A stretch of DNA of 64,000 nt, from assembly GCF_900106945.1 (NCBI RefSeq), contig NZ_FNNE01000004.1, positions 248,001 through 312,000 on the forward strand. Direction: 5' to 3'. Under the pieces are notes generated by a model. The model was not told the origin of the DNA. It ran no database searches and saw nothing but the letters and a program-made list of their open reading frames with translations. Shown here piece by piece: positions 29,998-38,443 of this stretch. Source of the stretch: Marinobacter mobilis. Its GTDB lineage: Bacteria > Pseudomonadota > Gammaproteobacteria > Pseudomonadales > Oleiphilaceae. The position numbers and the translations under genes are program-made. The first letter of the stretch is position 1, and every line of letters starts with the position of its first letter.

Positions 29998-30927
29998 ATG
30001 TTTAATGCCTCATCAACCCGTTTGAACAAATACATAAGCGACAGTGGCATCTGCTCCAGACGGGAGGCGGACCGCTTCATTGAACAGGGCAATGTGTACA
30101 TAAACGGCAAGCGGGCGACCATCGGCGACCGGGTGAACGCCGGGGATACGGTGAGGGTTAACGGTCAGCTGATTGAGCCGCAGGATGAGGCGCATTTTGT
30201 CTTTCTGGCACTGAACAAACCGGTTGGCATTGTCAGCACAACCGAAAGCAGCGAAAAGGACAATATCGTTGATTTCGTGAAGCACAGTACCCGGATTTTT
30301 CCGATCGGCCGGCTGGACAAGGATTCCCAGGGACTTATTTTCCTGACCAACAACGGTGATCTGGTCAACAAGGTGTTGCGGGCAGGCAACAACCATGAAA
30401 AGGAATACCTGGTGACCGTCAACAAGCCCATTACTGACGACTTTATTGAGGGCATGGGTCAGGGTGTGCCGATTCTTGGTGTGGTCACCAAAAAATGCAA
30501 GGTCAGCAAGGAATCCCCTCAGGTGTTCAGGATCACCCTGGTTCAGGGCCTGAATCGCCAGATTCGCCGCATGTGTGAATACTTTGGCTATGAAGTCACC
30601 AAACTCGAACGTATCCGGATTATGAACGTCGGTCTGAAGGGCCTGCCTGTCGGCGAATGGCGGGACCTGACCGAAAAGGAACTCTCGGTGTTGCTCAAAG
30701 CCGTGGAGCATTCCTCTTCGGAGGCCCCGGCGACGCCAAGAAAGGCGAAGAAACCGGCGGCTAAATCCGGATCAAAAAGGCCGGGCAAGTCCTTGCCAGC
30801 CGGTGGTGCGCGGCCACCCCGCAAGCCGTCGGCTTCCACTGGGGCTAACAAGTCCCGAAAACCCGCAACATCGGGGAAACCCCGGAAGGCGCGGAAAACC
30901 TCCATCAAGCGCAGCCGAGCCAGCTGA
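29998..30927 (+). CDS. rluF: 23S rRNA pseudouridine synthase RluF-type
   Basis: A 309-residue protein: an S4 RNA-binding domain ([30 protein letters not shown]) followed by an RsuA/RluF-type catalytic domain with [10 protein letters not shown] carrying the catalytic aspartate (about residue 107) and [24 protein letters not shown]. By homology it modifies U2604 of 23S rRNA. The last ~70 residues are a Lys/Arg/Pro/Ser-rich tail, likely disordered and RNA-binding, longer than in the E. coli protein (memory-based comparison). Confidence 0.9.
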   Translation: MFNASSTRLNKYISDSGICSRREADRFIEQGNVYINGKRATIGDRVNAGDTVRVNGQLIEPQDEAHFVFLALNKPVGIVSTTESSEKDNIVDFVKHSTRIFPIGRLDKDSQGLIFLTNNGDLVNKVLRAGNNHEKEYLVTVNKPITDDFIEGMGQGVPILGVVTKKCKVSKESPQVFRITLVQGLNRQIRRMCEYFGYEVTKLERIRIMNVGLKGLPVGEWRDLTEKELSVLLKAVEHSSSEAPATPRKAKKPAAKSGSKRPGKSLPAGGARPPRKPSASTGANKSRKPATSGKPRKARKTSIKRSRAS

Positions 30928-31088
30928 CCGCACCACGGGCGGTGACTGCCCTGTGGAGATCCGGAATTTTCGGTCAGCGCGCCTGCCACCAAGGTCGTTT
31001 TGCCTGCTGTGCGTGATCATGCTCTGATAACCGCTACTGACACCCGGTTTGCGGGCTTTTTCACCAAAACAACACAGAGTTTTTCGCC

Positions 31089-31484
31089 ATGTTCCAGTGC
31101 CATATTGATCCCCGCTTCAACGATACCGATGCCCTCGGTCACATCAGCAATACCGCCTACCCGGTCTGGTTTGAACAGGGCCGGGCGCCGGTGTTTGAGT
31201 TGTTCCACCCGTCCCTGGACCTCAAGACCTGGCCGCTGATTCTCGCTCGCATTGAGGTAGACCTGAAAGCCCAGAGTTACTGGGGCAAGCCCATCGATAT
31301 TCGCACCCACATCGGCAAGGTGGGTACCTCGTCCTGCCAGGTGATTCAGGAAGCCTGGCAGGATGGCAAGCAAGTCGCTGCCGGTTTGGCGGTGCTGATC
31401 TACTTCGATTACCAAACCGAGAAATCGATGCCGATTCCGGACGACATTCGTGCCCGGCTGGCTGAGCATCAATTGCCCGAGTGA
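31089..31484 (+). CDS. Hotdog-fold acyl-CoA thioesterase (4HBT type)
   Basis: A 131-residue protein. CHIDPRFNDTDALGHISNTAYPVWFEQGR contains the D-x-x-G-H-x-N-x4 arrangement of YbgC-like hotdog thioesterases, with the aspartate at about residue 13. No signal peptide. It stands alone between rluF and the convergent DoxX gene and ends just before a bidirectional terminator. Confidence 0.85.
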   Translation: MFQCHIDPRFNDTDALGHISNTAYPVWFEQGRAPVFELFHPSLDLKTWPLILARIEVDLKAQSYWGKPIDIRTHIGKVGTSSCQVIQEAWQDGKQVAAGLAVLIYFDYQTEKSMPIPDDIRARLAEHQLPE

Positions 31485-31503
31485 CACTCGCTGAAACAAA
31501 CAA

Positions 31504-31533
31504 CGGGAAGCGTTACGCTTCCCGTTTCTGTTT
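31504..31533. terminator. Bidirectional terminator between the thioesterase and DoxX genes
   Basis: CGGGAAGCG and CGCTTCCCG form a perfect 9-bp stem with a TTA loop. T-rich sequence follows on the right and A-rich sequence precedes on the left. Confidence 0.85.
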
Positions 31534-31552
31534 CAGCCTGAAAGGCCGGTGA

Positions 31553-31993
31553 TCAGGCTTTGCTCAGCGCGCGGTCAACGGACGCTCGACCGCCGCCGGT
31601 GACGGCCAGCGACACCGCTATTGCCAGCAGGGCGAGGCCGAATTCATAGCCGTTGTTGCTCATGAACAGACCATTACTGACGTGCACGCTCAGGATCGCC
31701 ACGGCCATCGTGACCGCCAGTACGGCGGCAGCCGGGCGCACCAGCAGACCGATCAGCAGGGCCAGGCCACCAAAGAACTCGGCGCTGCCGGCACCGAGGG
31801 CCATCAGGTAGCCTGGCTCCAGTCCGATGGATGCCATCCACTGGCCGGTGCCTTCGAGGCCGTAGCCGCCAAACCAGCCAAACAGTTTCTGGGCGCCGTG
31901 GGCCATGAAGATAATGCCGGCAGGAATCCGCAGGGCCAGGGCGCCAAGGCTGGCGTTGGTAGACAGCATGTGTTGGATGAAAGTGGTGTTCAT
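31553..31993 (-). CDS. DoxX-family membrane protein
   Basis: A 146-residue protein with four membrane segments and the family stretch LALRIPAGIIFMAHGAQKLFGWFGGYG near the N terminus. DoxX-like proteins are small quinone- or redox-associated membrane proteins with poorly defined roles. It is divergent from the LysR-type regulator at 32101, which is the obvious candidate controller. Confidence 0.88.
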   Translation of the reverse strand: MNTTFIQHMLSTNASLGALALRIPAGIIFMAHGAQKLFGWFGGYGLEGTGQWMASIGLEPGYLMALGAGSAEFFGGLALLIGLLVRPAAAVLAVTMAVAILSVHVSNGLFMSNNGYEFGLALLAIAVSLAVTGGGRASVDRALSKA

Positions 31994-32100
31994 GTCGTGT
32001 TCTCCGTGAGTACGTGATTGGATTGAGTACAGATTACATCGATTAAATTGTTCAAAAGGTGCAAAAGTAAGGGGATAATGATCTAAATATCAGATGGATT

Positions 32101-33009
32101 GTGAGCGTTATGACGGTTCTGCCTCGAACGTCCCTGGAACAGTGGGCTGTGCTGGCTGCGGTGGTTGATGAAGGCAGTTTTGCCCGTGCCGCGGAGGCCC
32201 TGAACAAGAGCCAGTCCTCGGTCAGTTACACCCTCAAGTGCCTCCAGGAGCAGTTGCCGGTTGATGTTCTGGTTATTCGGGGCCGCCGGGCGGAGTTGAG
32301 TGAGGCTGGCGAGGTCTTGCTGCGGCGGGCCCGCAGCCTGATCGAAGACCTGCGCAGCCTGGAACGGCTGGCGACCAATCTGGCCCAGGACTGGGAGCCG
32401 GAGGTGCGGTTGGCGGTGGATGTAATTTTTCCGCCACCGCTGCTCAGCGAAGCCATGGCGCAGTTTGTGCCTGAGAGCCGTTCAACCCGGGTTCAGATCA
32501 TCGAGTCTGTGCTGTCTGGCGGCCAGGAGGCCCTGCTCAGTGGCTATGCCGACCTCGCCATTACTCATCGTCCGCCCCCGGGGTTTCTGGGCAACGAACT
32601 GATCCGTCAGGAATTTGTAGCGGTCGCCCACTGTGACCACCCGCTGGCGCAGAGCTCTGAGCGGTTGACGCTGAGGGACTTGCGTCACCACCGCCAGTTC
32701 GTGGTTCGGGATTCCGGACTCAAGCGCAAACAGGATGCGGGCTGGCTGGGGGCCGAGCAGCGTTGGACCGTGACGCACCTGAAGACCTCGATTCAGTTCG
32801 TCAAGCAGGGGTTGGGTTATGCCTGGTTGCCACGGTTACATATCGCTGAGGAGTTGGGATCCGGTGAACTGGTGCCCCTGGCGTTGGAGGAAGGTGGCAG
32901 TCGCCAGGAAGTGCTGAGCCTGGTTTTTGCCGATCGCGACAGTGCCGGTCCGGCGACCCGGGCCCTGGCCAGGGCCCTGCAGTCGGTCTGTCAGCGGACG
33001 GGCCCCTAG
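32101..33009 (+). CDS. LysR-family transcriptional regulator
   Basis: A 302-residue regulator with an N-terminal winged helix-turn-helix (LEQWAVLAAVVDEGSFARAAEALNKSQSSVSYTLKCLQEQL) and a periplasmic-binding-protein-like effector domain. The start is either the GTG at 32101 or the ATG at 32110; neither has a strong ribosome site. It is divergent from the DoxX gene across about 107 bp of A/T-rich DNA, the normal layout of a LysR regulator and its target. Confidence 0.88.
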   Translation: MSVMTVLPRTSLEQWAVLAAVVDEGSFARAAEALNKSQSSVSYTLKCLQEQLPVDVLVIRGRRAELSEAGEVLLRRARSLIEDLRSLERLATNLAQDWEPEVRLAVDVIFPPPLLSEAMAQFVPESRSTRVQIIESVLSGGQEALLSGYADLAITHRPPPGFLGNELIRQEFVAVAHCDHPLAQSSERLTLRDLRHHRQFVVRDSGLKRKQDAGWLGAEQRWTVTHLKTSIQFVKQGLGYAWLPRLHIAEELGSGELVPLALEEGGSRQEVLSLVFADRDSAGPATRALARALQSVCQRTGP

Positions 33010-33100
33010 CCATCTCTGAGCGTATCGCGGGGTGCTGGGAATGAGCGACAAAATCCGTTAGTTTCGATGCCTCTAACAACATCAACATAGAGCGCCAGAT

Positions 33101-33523
33101 ATGTCCGTTTCAACCCCGATTCTTGCCCCCGTTGTTGCCCTGGTGGCCTGGTCCCTGGTCATGTGGCTGTGGATGTACGCCACTCGTTTGCCGGCGATGA
33201 AGCAGGCCGGTATGGTGCTTGATCCTTCTGCGCCGCAGGGGCAGCAGATGAGTGAGTTGCCATCGCGGGTGCGTTGGAAGGCCGACAATTACAACCACCT
33301 GATGGAACAGCCGACCCTCTTCTACGCCATTACGCTGACCCTGGCGTTACTGGGAGAGGGCAACGGGATGAACCTGACCCTGGCCTGGGCTTACGTCGGT
33401 TTGCGGGTGGTGCACAGTCTGGTGCAGGCGCTGATCAACCGGATCGAGGTGCGCTTTGTGGTGTTTGCGTTGTCATCGCTGGTGCTGGTGGCGTTGACGG
33501 TACGGGCGGCGCTGGCACTGTAA
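33101..33523 (+). CDS. MAPEG-family membrane protein
   Basis: A 140-residue protein with four membrane segments and the MAPEG-type stretch RVRWKADNYNHLMEQPTLFYAITLTLALLG. The family includes glutathione-dependent microsomal enzymes in eukaryotes; roles of the bacterial members are largely unknown. It forms no clear operon with its neighbours. Confidence 0.82.
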   Translation: MSVSTPILAPVVALVAWSLVMWLWMYATRLPAMKQAGMVLDPSAPQGQQMSELPSRVRWKADNYNHLMEQPTLFYAITLTLALLGEGNGMNLTLAWAYVGLRVVHSLVQALINRIEVRFVVFALSSLVLVALTVRAALAL

Positions 33524-33612
33524 CCTGACGCCGGTCTCCCGGCGGGACAATGTGATTCCGGTCTCCGCTCGCGTATCATTCGGGCCAGACTTTTACTATT
33601 CAGGAGAATCCG

Positions 33613-34053
33613 ATGATCTGGACGGTTTACCTTTCCGGCGAAATCCACACTGACTGGCGTGAGCAGATCCAGGCCGGAGCCGAGGCTGCGGGCCTGCCGG
33701 TGGAATTCACTTCCCCGGTCACCGACCACGATGCCAGTGACGCCGCCGGTGACATGCTGGGTGTGCCGGAGAGTTCTTTCTGGCGTGACCACCAGTCATC
33801 CAAGGTCAACGCCATTCGCACCAAGACCCTGATCGAATCCTGCGACGTTGCCATCATCCGTTTTGGCGACAAGTACAAACAGTGGAACGCGGCCTTTGAT
33901 GCCGGCTTCTGCGCGGCTCTGGGGACGCCTTACATTACCCTGCACGGAGAAGACATTGTGCATCCGCTGAAGGAAGTGGATGCCTCGGCCATGGCCTGGG
34001 CTCAGACACCGGAACAGGTCGTCGAGATACTTAAATACGTCATTACTGCCTGA
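33613..34053 (+). CDS. YtoQ-family protein
   Basis: A 146-residue protein that starts MIWTVYLSGEIHTDWREQI, the conserved opening of the YtoQ family, and keeps ESCDVAIIRFGDKYKQWNAAFDAGF. The fold resembles nucleoside 2-deoxyribosyltransferases, but no activity is established for the family. GGAG precedes the ATG. The small lipoprotein gene follows after 20 bp. Confidence 0.85.
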   Translation: MIWTVYLSGEIHTDWREQIQAGAEAAGLPVEFTSPVTDHDASDAAGDMLGVPESSFWRDHQSSKVNAIRTKTLIESCDVAIIRFGDKYKQWNAAFDAGFCAALGTPYITLHGEDIVHPLKEVDASAMAWAQTPEQVVEILKYVITA

Positions 34054-34073
34054 AGCAGTCGAGGAGTGAAACC

Positions 34074-34244
34074 ATGAAAAAACTGAGTATGTTGTTTGTT
34101 GCCGGATTGTTTGCTTCCCTGCTGGCCGGTTGTTCACCGGAAGTGGGCAGTGAAGCCTGGTGTGAAAACATGGACGAAACACCGAAAGGTGAGTGGAGCG
34201 CCAACGACGCCGGTGATTACGCCAAGCACTGCGTCTTTCGTTAA
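34074..34244 (+). CDS. Small lipoprotein (DUF3012-like)
   Basis: A 56-codon gene starts MKKLSMLFVAGLFASLLAGC, a lipoprotein signal with lipobox LLAGC (Cys20). The mature 37 residues contain WCENMDETPKGEWSANDAGDYAKHC, which fits the DUF3012 pattern of a tiny cysteine-bearing lipoprotein. GAGGAG lies upstream of the ATG. It is in close series with YtoQ before it and bluB 21 bp after it. Function unknown. Confidence 0.82.
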   Translation: MKKLSMLFVAGLFASLLAGCSPEVGSEAWCENMDETPKGEWSANDAGDYAKHCVFR

Positions 34245-34265
34245 TCGGAGCCGACAGGGCTGAGT

Positions 34266-34913
34266 ATGGATAACCGGGCGTTCACTGAGGCTGATCAGCA
34301 CCTGCTCACGGAGATCATGCTCCACCGGCGGGATGTGCGCGGCAACAACTTCCTTCCGGACCCCGTGCCGGAGGAGGTGGTAACGCAGATTCTGCGGGCC
34401 GCCACGCTGGCACCCTCGGTCGGGTATTCCCAGCCCTGGGAATTCGTCATGGTTGAGAACCCCGACATCCGGCGCCGGGTGGTGGCGGACTTCGAGGCCC
34501 AGAACGGCAAGGCCGAAGAGCTGTTCAGCGGTGATCGTCGCGACCTGTATGCCCGCCTCAAGCTGGAGGGTATCCTGGAAGCACCGGTGAACATCGCGGT
34601 GTTCTACAAACCCGCCGACGGTCCGGTGCTGGGTCAGACCTCGATGGTGGAGGTCGGCGAATACAGCGTGGTCTGTGCCATCCAGAACATGTGGCTGATG
34701 GCCCGGGCGCTCAATGTGGGCATGGGCTGGGTTAGCATCCTCAACCCTGACACCGTCAAGGACCTGTTGAATGCACCGGCGGACAACAAGCTGGTCGGGT
34801 ATCTGTGCCTGGGTTACGTCAGGCAGTTCTTTGATACTCCGGAACTGGAACGGCTGGAGTGGGACCGTCGCAAGCCGCTGGATGCGGTGATCTACGTGGA
34901 CGGCTACGACTGA
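34266..34913 (+). CDS. bluB: 5,6-dimethylbenzimidazole synthase BluB
   Basis: A 215-residue nitroreductase-fold protein. The N-terminal MLHRRDVRGNNFLPDPVPEEVV and the FMN region TLAPSVGYSQPWEFVMV are characteristic of BluB, as is the late YLCLGYVRQFFDTPELE. BluB breaks down FMN to give the lower ligand of cobalamin. This fits an organism that runs adenosylcobalamin-dependent EutBC, encoded 7 kb away. No other cobalamin gene is seen here. Confidence 0.9.
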   Translation: MDNRAFTEADQHLLTEIMLHRRDVRGNNFLPDPVPEEVVTQILRAATLAPSVGYSQPWEFVMVENPDIRRRVVADFEAQNGKAEELFSGDRRDLYARLKLEGILEAPVNIAVFYKPADGPVLGQTSMVEVGEYSVVCAIQNMWLMARALNVGMGWVSILNPDTVKDLLNAPADNKLVGYLCLGYVRQFFDTPELERLEWDRRKPLDAVIYVDGYD

Positions 34914-34929
34914 GCCGGAGAGGGGCAAG

Positions 34930-35340
34930 ATGCTGCAGATTTCCAACGCCGTTAGCCTTGCCGACTGGGAAATCGAGATCCATGCGATCCGGGCCCAGGG
35001 TGCTGGTGGGCAGAACGTCAACAAGGTGTCTTCTGCGGTTCACCTGCGTTTCGATATTCGCCGTTCCAGTTTGCCCGCGTTCTACAAGGAACGCCTGCTG
35101 GCGCTGTCTGATCAGCGCATCAGCAAAGACGGGGTGATTGTGATCAAAGCCCAGAGTCATCGCACCCAGGACAAAAACCGGGACGATGCCCTGGAGCGGT
35201 TACGGGAGTTGATCCTGTCGGCGGTCCGGACAGATAAGGCCCGCCGTCCCACCAAACCGTCGCGGGCTGCCCGCCAGCGCCGCATGGACAGCAAGACCAA
35301 ACGGGCACAGACCAAGTCTCTGCGGGGGCGGGTGGTCTAA
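34930..35340 (+). CDS. arfB: Alternative ribosome-rescue peptidyl-tRNA hydrolase ArfB
   Basis: A 136-residue protein with the release-factor-type GGQ motif in RAQGAGGQNVNKVSSAVHLRFD (about residue 28) and a basic C-terminal tail (RQRRMDSKTKRAQTKSLRGRVV). In ArfB the tail enters the empty mRNA channel of stalled ribosomes. Length is typical. It lies 16 bp after bluB. Confidence 0.93.
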   Translation: MLQISNAVSLADWEIEIHAIRAQGAGGQNVNKVSSAVHLRFDIRRSSLPAFYKERLLALSDQRISKDGVIVIKAQSHRTQDKNRDDALERLRELILSAVRTDKARRPTKPSRAARQRRMDSKTKRAQTKSLRGRVV

Positions 35341-35560
35341 TCCGGGCCAGTATTGCGCATTTTTCATCCACGTCCAGGGGAGCAGCGCTGGCTATTGCTT
35401 GATCACTCTGGTAGTGTGGCGCCATCCTGCCTCGAAGGACTCCGCAGTATCCGGCTGATACGCCGCTGCGACCCATCCGAAACGACCTGTCAGAGGACGG
35501 CACCCCACACACGTGGTGAGTGACCGTAGTCGTCCAGTACGCCCAATACTTTTTTCGGGC

Positions 35561-35580
35561 GCCCCCGGCAATGTCCGGGC
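35561..35580 (+). promoter_or_regulatory. Hairpin in the rhlE leader
   Basis: CCCGG (35564-35568) pairs with CCGGG (35575-35579) in the region before the rhlE start. The 262-bp gap upstream of rhlE holds no convincing gene. A long leader is common for cold-inducible DEAD-box helicase genes, so regulation there is possible (inference). Confidence 0.35.
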
Positions 35581-35602
35581 ATTATTTCATGAGTTGAAAC
35601 CT

Positions 35603-36964
35603 ATGAGTTTTTCTTCCCTCGGCCTGTCCGAGCAGCTGGTTCGTGCGACCAGCGATCAGGGCTATGATCGCCCATCCCCTATTCAGTCCCAGGCCATTCC
35701 CGCGGTGCTTTCCGGCCGTGATGTCATGGCTGCGGCGCAGACCGGTACCGGCAAGACCGCCGGTTTTACCCTGCCGCTGTTACAACGCCTGTCCCAGAGC
35801 GAACGCCGGGGCAAGGGCATTCGTGCGCTGATCCTGACACCGACCCGTGAACTGGCGGCTCAGGTGGGCGACAGTGTTGCCCTGTACAGCAAGTACATGC
35901 CGACCTCTTCCGCCGTGGTGTTTGGCGGCGTAAAGATCAATCCCCAGATCCGTCGCCTGCGTCAGGGCGTGGATGTGCTGGTGGCGACCCCGGGCCGTTT
36001 GCTCGACCTGCACCAGCAGGGTGTGGTGGACTTCGCCGCCCTCGATATCCTGGTGCTGGACGAAGCCGACCGTATGCTCGACATGGGCTTTATCCGCGAT
36101 ATTCGCAAGATTCTTGCCCTGCTGCCCCAGCAGCGCCAGAACCTGCTGTTCTCGGCCACGTTCTCCGGTGATATCCGCAAGCTGGCCCAGGGCCTGCTGA
36201 ACAGCCCGGTGCAGGTTGAAGTGTCTCCCCGTAATACCACGGCGCAGACCATCAAACAGACCGTTTACCCGGTGGATCCCAGCCGTAAGTCGGCCCTGCT
36301 GAGTCAGCTGGTGCATGACCAGAACTGGCAGCAGGTGCTGGTGTTTACCCGCACCAAGCACGGCGCCAACCGGCTGACCCAGAAACTGGAGCGTGATGGC
36401 ATCACCGCCGCGGCGATTCACGGCAACAAGTCACAGGGAGCCCGTACCCGTGCTCTGGCTGACTTCAAGCAGGGTGAAATCCGGGTGCTGGTGGCGACCG
36501 ATATTGCCGCCCGGGGCCTGGACATCAAGCAGCTGCCACAGGTGGTGAATTTCGAATTGCCCAACGTGCCTGAGGACTATGTGCACCGCATCGGGCGTAC
36601 TGGCCGTGCCGGTGAGCGGGGCCACGCCGTTTCCCTGGTCTGTGCTGATGAGGGCAAATTGCTGGCAGGCATCGAAAAACTGATCAGTCAGCAGATTCCG
36701 CGGGAAGTGGTCGACGGCTTTGAGCCGCTCAATAACCTGCCGCTGAAGCCAAAGGCCAAGGCCGATCCGTCGAAAGCCCGGAGTCGTCCCGGTGGTGCCC
36801 GTTCTGGCGGGGCCCGTTCCGGCGAAGGCCGGCCGGGTGCCGGTCGCTCTGGTGCCGGCCGCAGTGGTCAGCCGAGAAGTCAGCAGCGTACCGCTGGAAA
36901 TTCCGCTGGCCGGACAAAAAAAGGGCCCGCTTCAAGCGGACCCAAACCACAGCGTACACGATAG
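35603..36964 (+). CDS. rhlE: DEAD-box RNA helicase, RhlE type
   Basis: A 453-residue helicase: Q motif [13 protein letters not shown], motif [10 protein letters not shown], motif [11 protein letters not shown], motif III SATFSG, motif [12 protein letters not shown] and motif [15 protein letters not shown]. An extended Arg/Gly/Ser-rich tail follows (repeats of GGAR and GAGRSG). I chose the ATG at 35603, the natural family start ([15 protein letters not shown]). The last codons overlap a terminator that serves the convergent ompW gene. Confidence 0.93.
   Translation: MSFSSLGLSEQLVRATSDQGYDRPSPIQSQAIPAVLSGRDVMAAAQTGTGKTAGFTLPLLQRLSQSERRGKGIRALILTPTRELAAQVGDSVALYSKYMPTSSAVVFGGVKINPQIRRLRQGVDVLVATPGRLLDLHQQGVVDFAALDILVLDEADRMLDMGFIRDIRKILALLPQQRQNLLFSATFSGDIRKLAQGLLNSPVQVEVSPRNTTAQTIKQTVYPVDPSRKSALLSQLVHDQNWQQVLVFTRTKHGANRLTQKLERDGITAAAIHGNKSQGARTRALADFKQGEIRVLVATDIAARGLDIKQLPQVVNFELPNVPEDYVHRIGRTGRAGERGHAVSLVCADEGKLLAGIEKLISQQIPREVVDGFEPLNNLPLKPKAKADPSKARSRPGGARSGGARSGEGRPGAGRSGAGRSGQPRSQQRTAGNSAGRTKKGPASSGPKPQRTR
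36916..36943 (-). terminator. ompW terminator embedded in the rhlE coding end
   Basis: In the leftward direction GGGTCCGCT and AGCGGGCCC form the stem and seven U follow (the A-run at 36916-36922). The rhlE stop at 36962-36964 lies beyond it, so the terminator occupies coding DNA of the opposite gene. Confidence 0.8.
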
Positions 36965-36980
36965 ATAAGGGACGGATGTC

Positions 36981-37700
36981 CTAGAAGGCGTAGGTCAGGC
37001 CAACCATGTACACCATCGGGTCGATGTCCACATCGACCTCGGCGGTGCCCAGGGTCTGGCCATTCTGGACCGCGTCGATCTTGGCGGTGGTGTCGATATC
37101 GGCCCACCACAGGGCGGCGTTGATCCCGAGCTGATCCGTCAGCTGGACGTCCAGACCGAGCTCAAGTGCCAGTCCGAAGCTGTCATCCAGCCGCAGGTTG
37201 GTGTCGTCAATGACGCCACCGCCGAGGGCTGCATCCACCGCGCCAGTCAGGGTTGCGGTGGTATCCTCCTCAAAGAAATTGGTGTAGTTGATACCCGCGC
37301 CGACGTACGGCTGGTACCGGGAGTTGCGGTCCAGTGGAAAGTACTGAACGGTCAGGGTTGGTGGCAGCTGCTTGGTTTCCCCCAGCTTGCCCGCACCGGC
37401 AATAGATCCGGCAGCGTTGATGTCATGCTTGAACGGCGTGGCACCAAGAACGCCGATCCCGATGCTGTCCGTCAGCATGTAGGTAGCCGTGATGCCCAGT
37501 TGGGTATCGGAATCGACATCCACCTGCCAGTTACCATCGCCAACACCGGCGCCACCGAGCGTGACATTACCGCTGGAGGCGTGAGGATCGGCATACACCA
37601 CCCCGACCCGCAGCAGGAAGTCACCCGCTTCGTGAGCTTGTGCCGCACTGGCTATCAGCAGACAGCCGGCGAGCGCGCCGGTTTTGATCACTCTGGACAT
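36981..37700 (-). CDS. ompW: OmpW-family outer membrane protein
   Basis: A 239-residue protein with a signal peptide ending near ASAAQAHEAGD. The first mature strand FLLRVGVVYADPHASSG is typical of OmpW, and the chain ends in YMVGLTYAF with the C-terminal aromatic residue needed for barrel assembly. An eight-stranded barrel is expected, which transports small hydrophobic compounds in studied homologues. Relevant for a hydrocarbon-exposed marine bacterium, though no alkane gene is in view. Confidence 0.9.
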   Translation of the reverse strand: MSRVIKTGALAGCLLIASAAQAHEAGDFLLRVGVVYADPHASSGNVTLGGAGVGDGNWQVDVDSDTQLGITATYMLTDSIGIGVLGATPFKHDINAAGSIAGAGKLGETKQLPPTLTVQYFPLDRNSRYQPYVGAGINYTNFFEEDTTATLTGAVDAALGGGVIDDTNLRLDDSFGLALELGLDVQLTDQLGINAALWWADIDTTAKIDAVQNGQTLGTAEVDVDIDPMVYMVGLTYAF

Positions 37701-37846
37701 GACAATTTCCTCGTTCGACAGGCAATAAAAATTGGATGTGCCGAAGATTACCGTGCTCGCGGCGTAAGAAATTGACCTGCGACAATTATGGTTTGGTCAG
37801 TACCGGCGGGGCGGGACGAATTTGATCTGGCTCAAAAGCCGGCGTG

Positions 37847-38305
37847 TCAGCCGGCCTGTTCTTCATCGAGATCAGGAAGGAAAACGTCGCGCAGGGCCAA
37901 TGGCTTGCCGTCGGCATCCTGCACCTGCATTGGGCTGATCGGTCGACCACTGGCGCGGTCCCGGAGATCGAGGGCGGCCTGGTCCGGCGCCGGGTTCCAT
38001 TTGTCTCCCCACTGGCGCAGGGCGATCACCACCGGGAACAGGTCGCGGCCTTTATCGGTCAGGCGATACTCATAGCGGGAGCCATGCTCGCCGACATCGA
38101 CCTTGGCCAGCACGTCGTTTTCCACCAGGCGGCTGAGGCGGTCACAAAGAATGTTCTTGGCGATACCCAGCTGTTGCTGGAAATCCACATAGCGGCGGGT
38201 GCCGTACATTGCCTGCAGCACGATCAGCAGCGACCACCAGTCGCCTACCTCATTGAGGGCGCGAGCGACGGAACAATTGGAATCATCAAAACGTTTTCTG
38301 GCCAT
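37847..38305 (-). CDS. HxlR-family transcriptional regulator
   Basis: A 152-residue winged-helix protein. DSNCSVARALNEVGDWWSLLIVLQAMYGTRRYVDFQQQLGIAKNILCDRLSRLVE shows the N-terminal cysteine and HTH of the HxlR/YodB class, in which that cysteine can sense electrophiles or quinones. It is divergent from the old-yellow-enzyme gene, a classic target of such sensors. Two direct repeats in the shared promoter are candidate binding sites. Confidence 0.88.
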   Translation of the reverse strand: MARKRFDDSNCSVARALNEVGDWWSLLIVLQAMYGTRRYVDFQQQLGIAKNILCDRLSRLVENDVLAKVDVGEHGSRYEYRLTDKGRDLFPVVIALRQWGDKWNPAPDQAALDLRDRASGRPISPMQVQDADGKPLALRDVFLPDLDEEQAG

Positions 38306-38324
38306 GTCCGTAAGTCTACCTAAA

Positions 38325-38361
38325 AGGGTTGCAAACTAAAACCAGATTCAATAGGGTTGCA
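38325..38361. promoter_or_regulatory. Direct repeats in the HxlR/OYE promoter
   Basis: AGGGTTGCA occurs at 38325-38333 and again at 38353-38361, 28 bp apart, between the divergent regulator and reductase genes. Likely operator half-sites, by position only. Confidence 0.45.
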
Positions 38362-38443
38362 TTATGAAACCGAATTGAAGGGCGGCGGCCATCGGCTGTT
38401 GCCTCTTTAACCCCTGTCGCTGGAATGCGTGGAGACAAAGAGC

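Noticed and set aside
31043..31061. A terminator after rluF (CCCG, loop, CGGG, then T-run)
   Set aside because: The stem is only about four base pairs; not strong enough to call.
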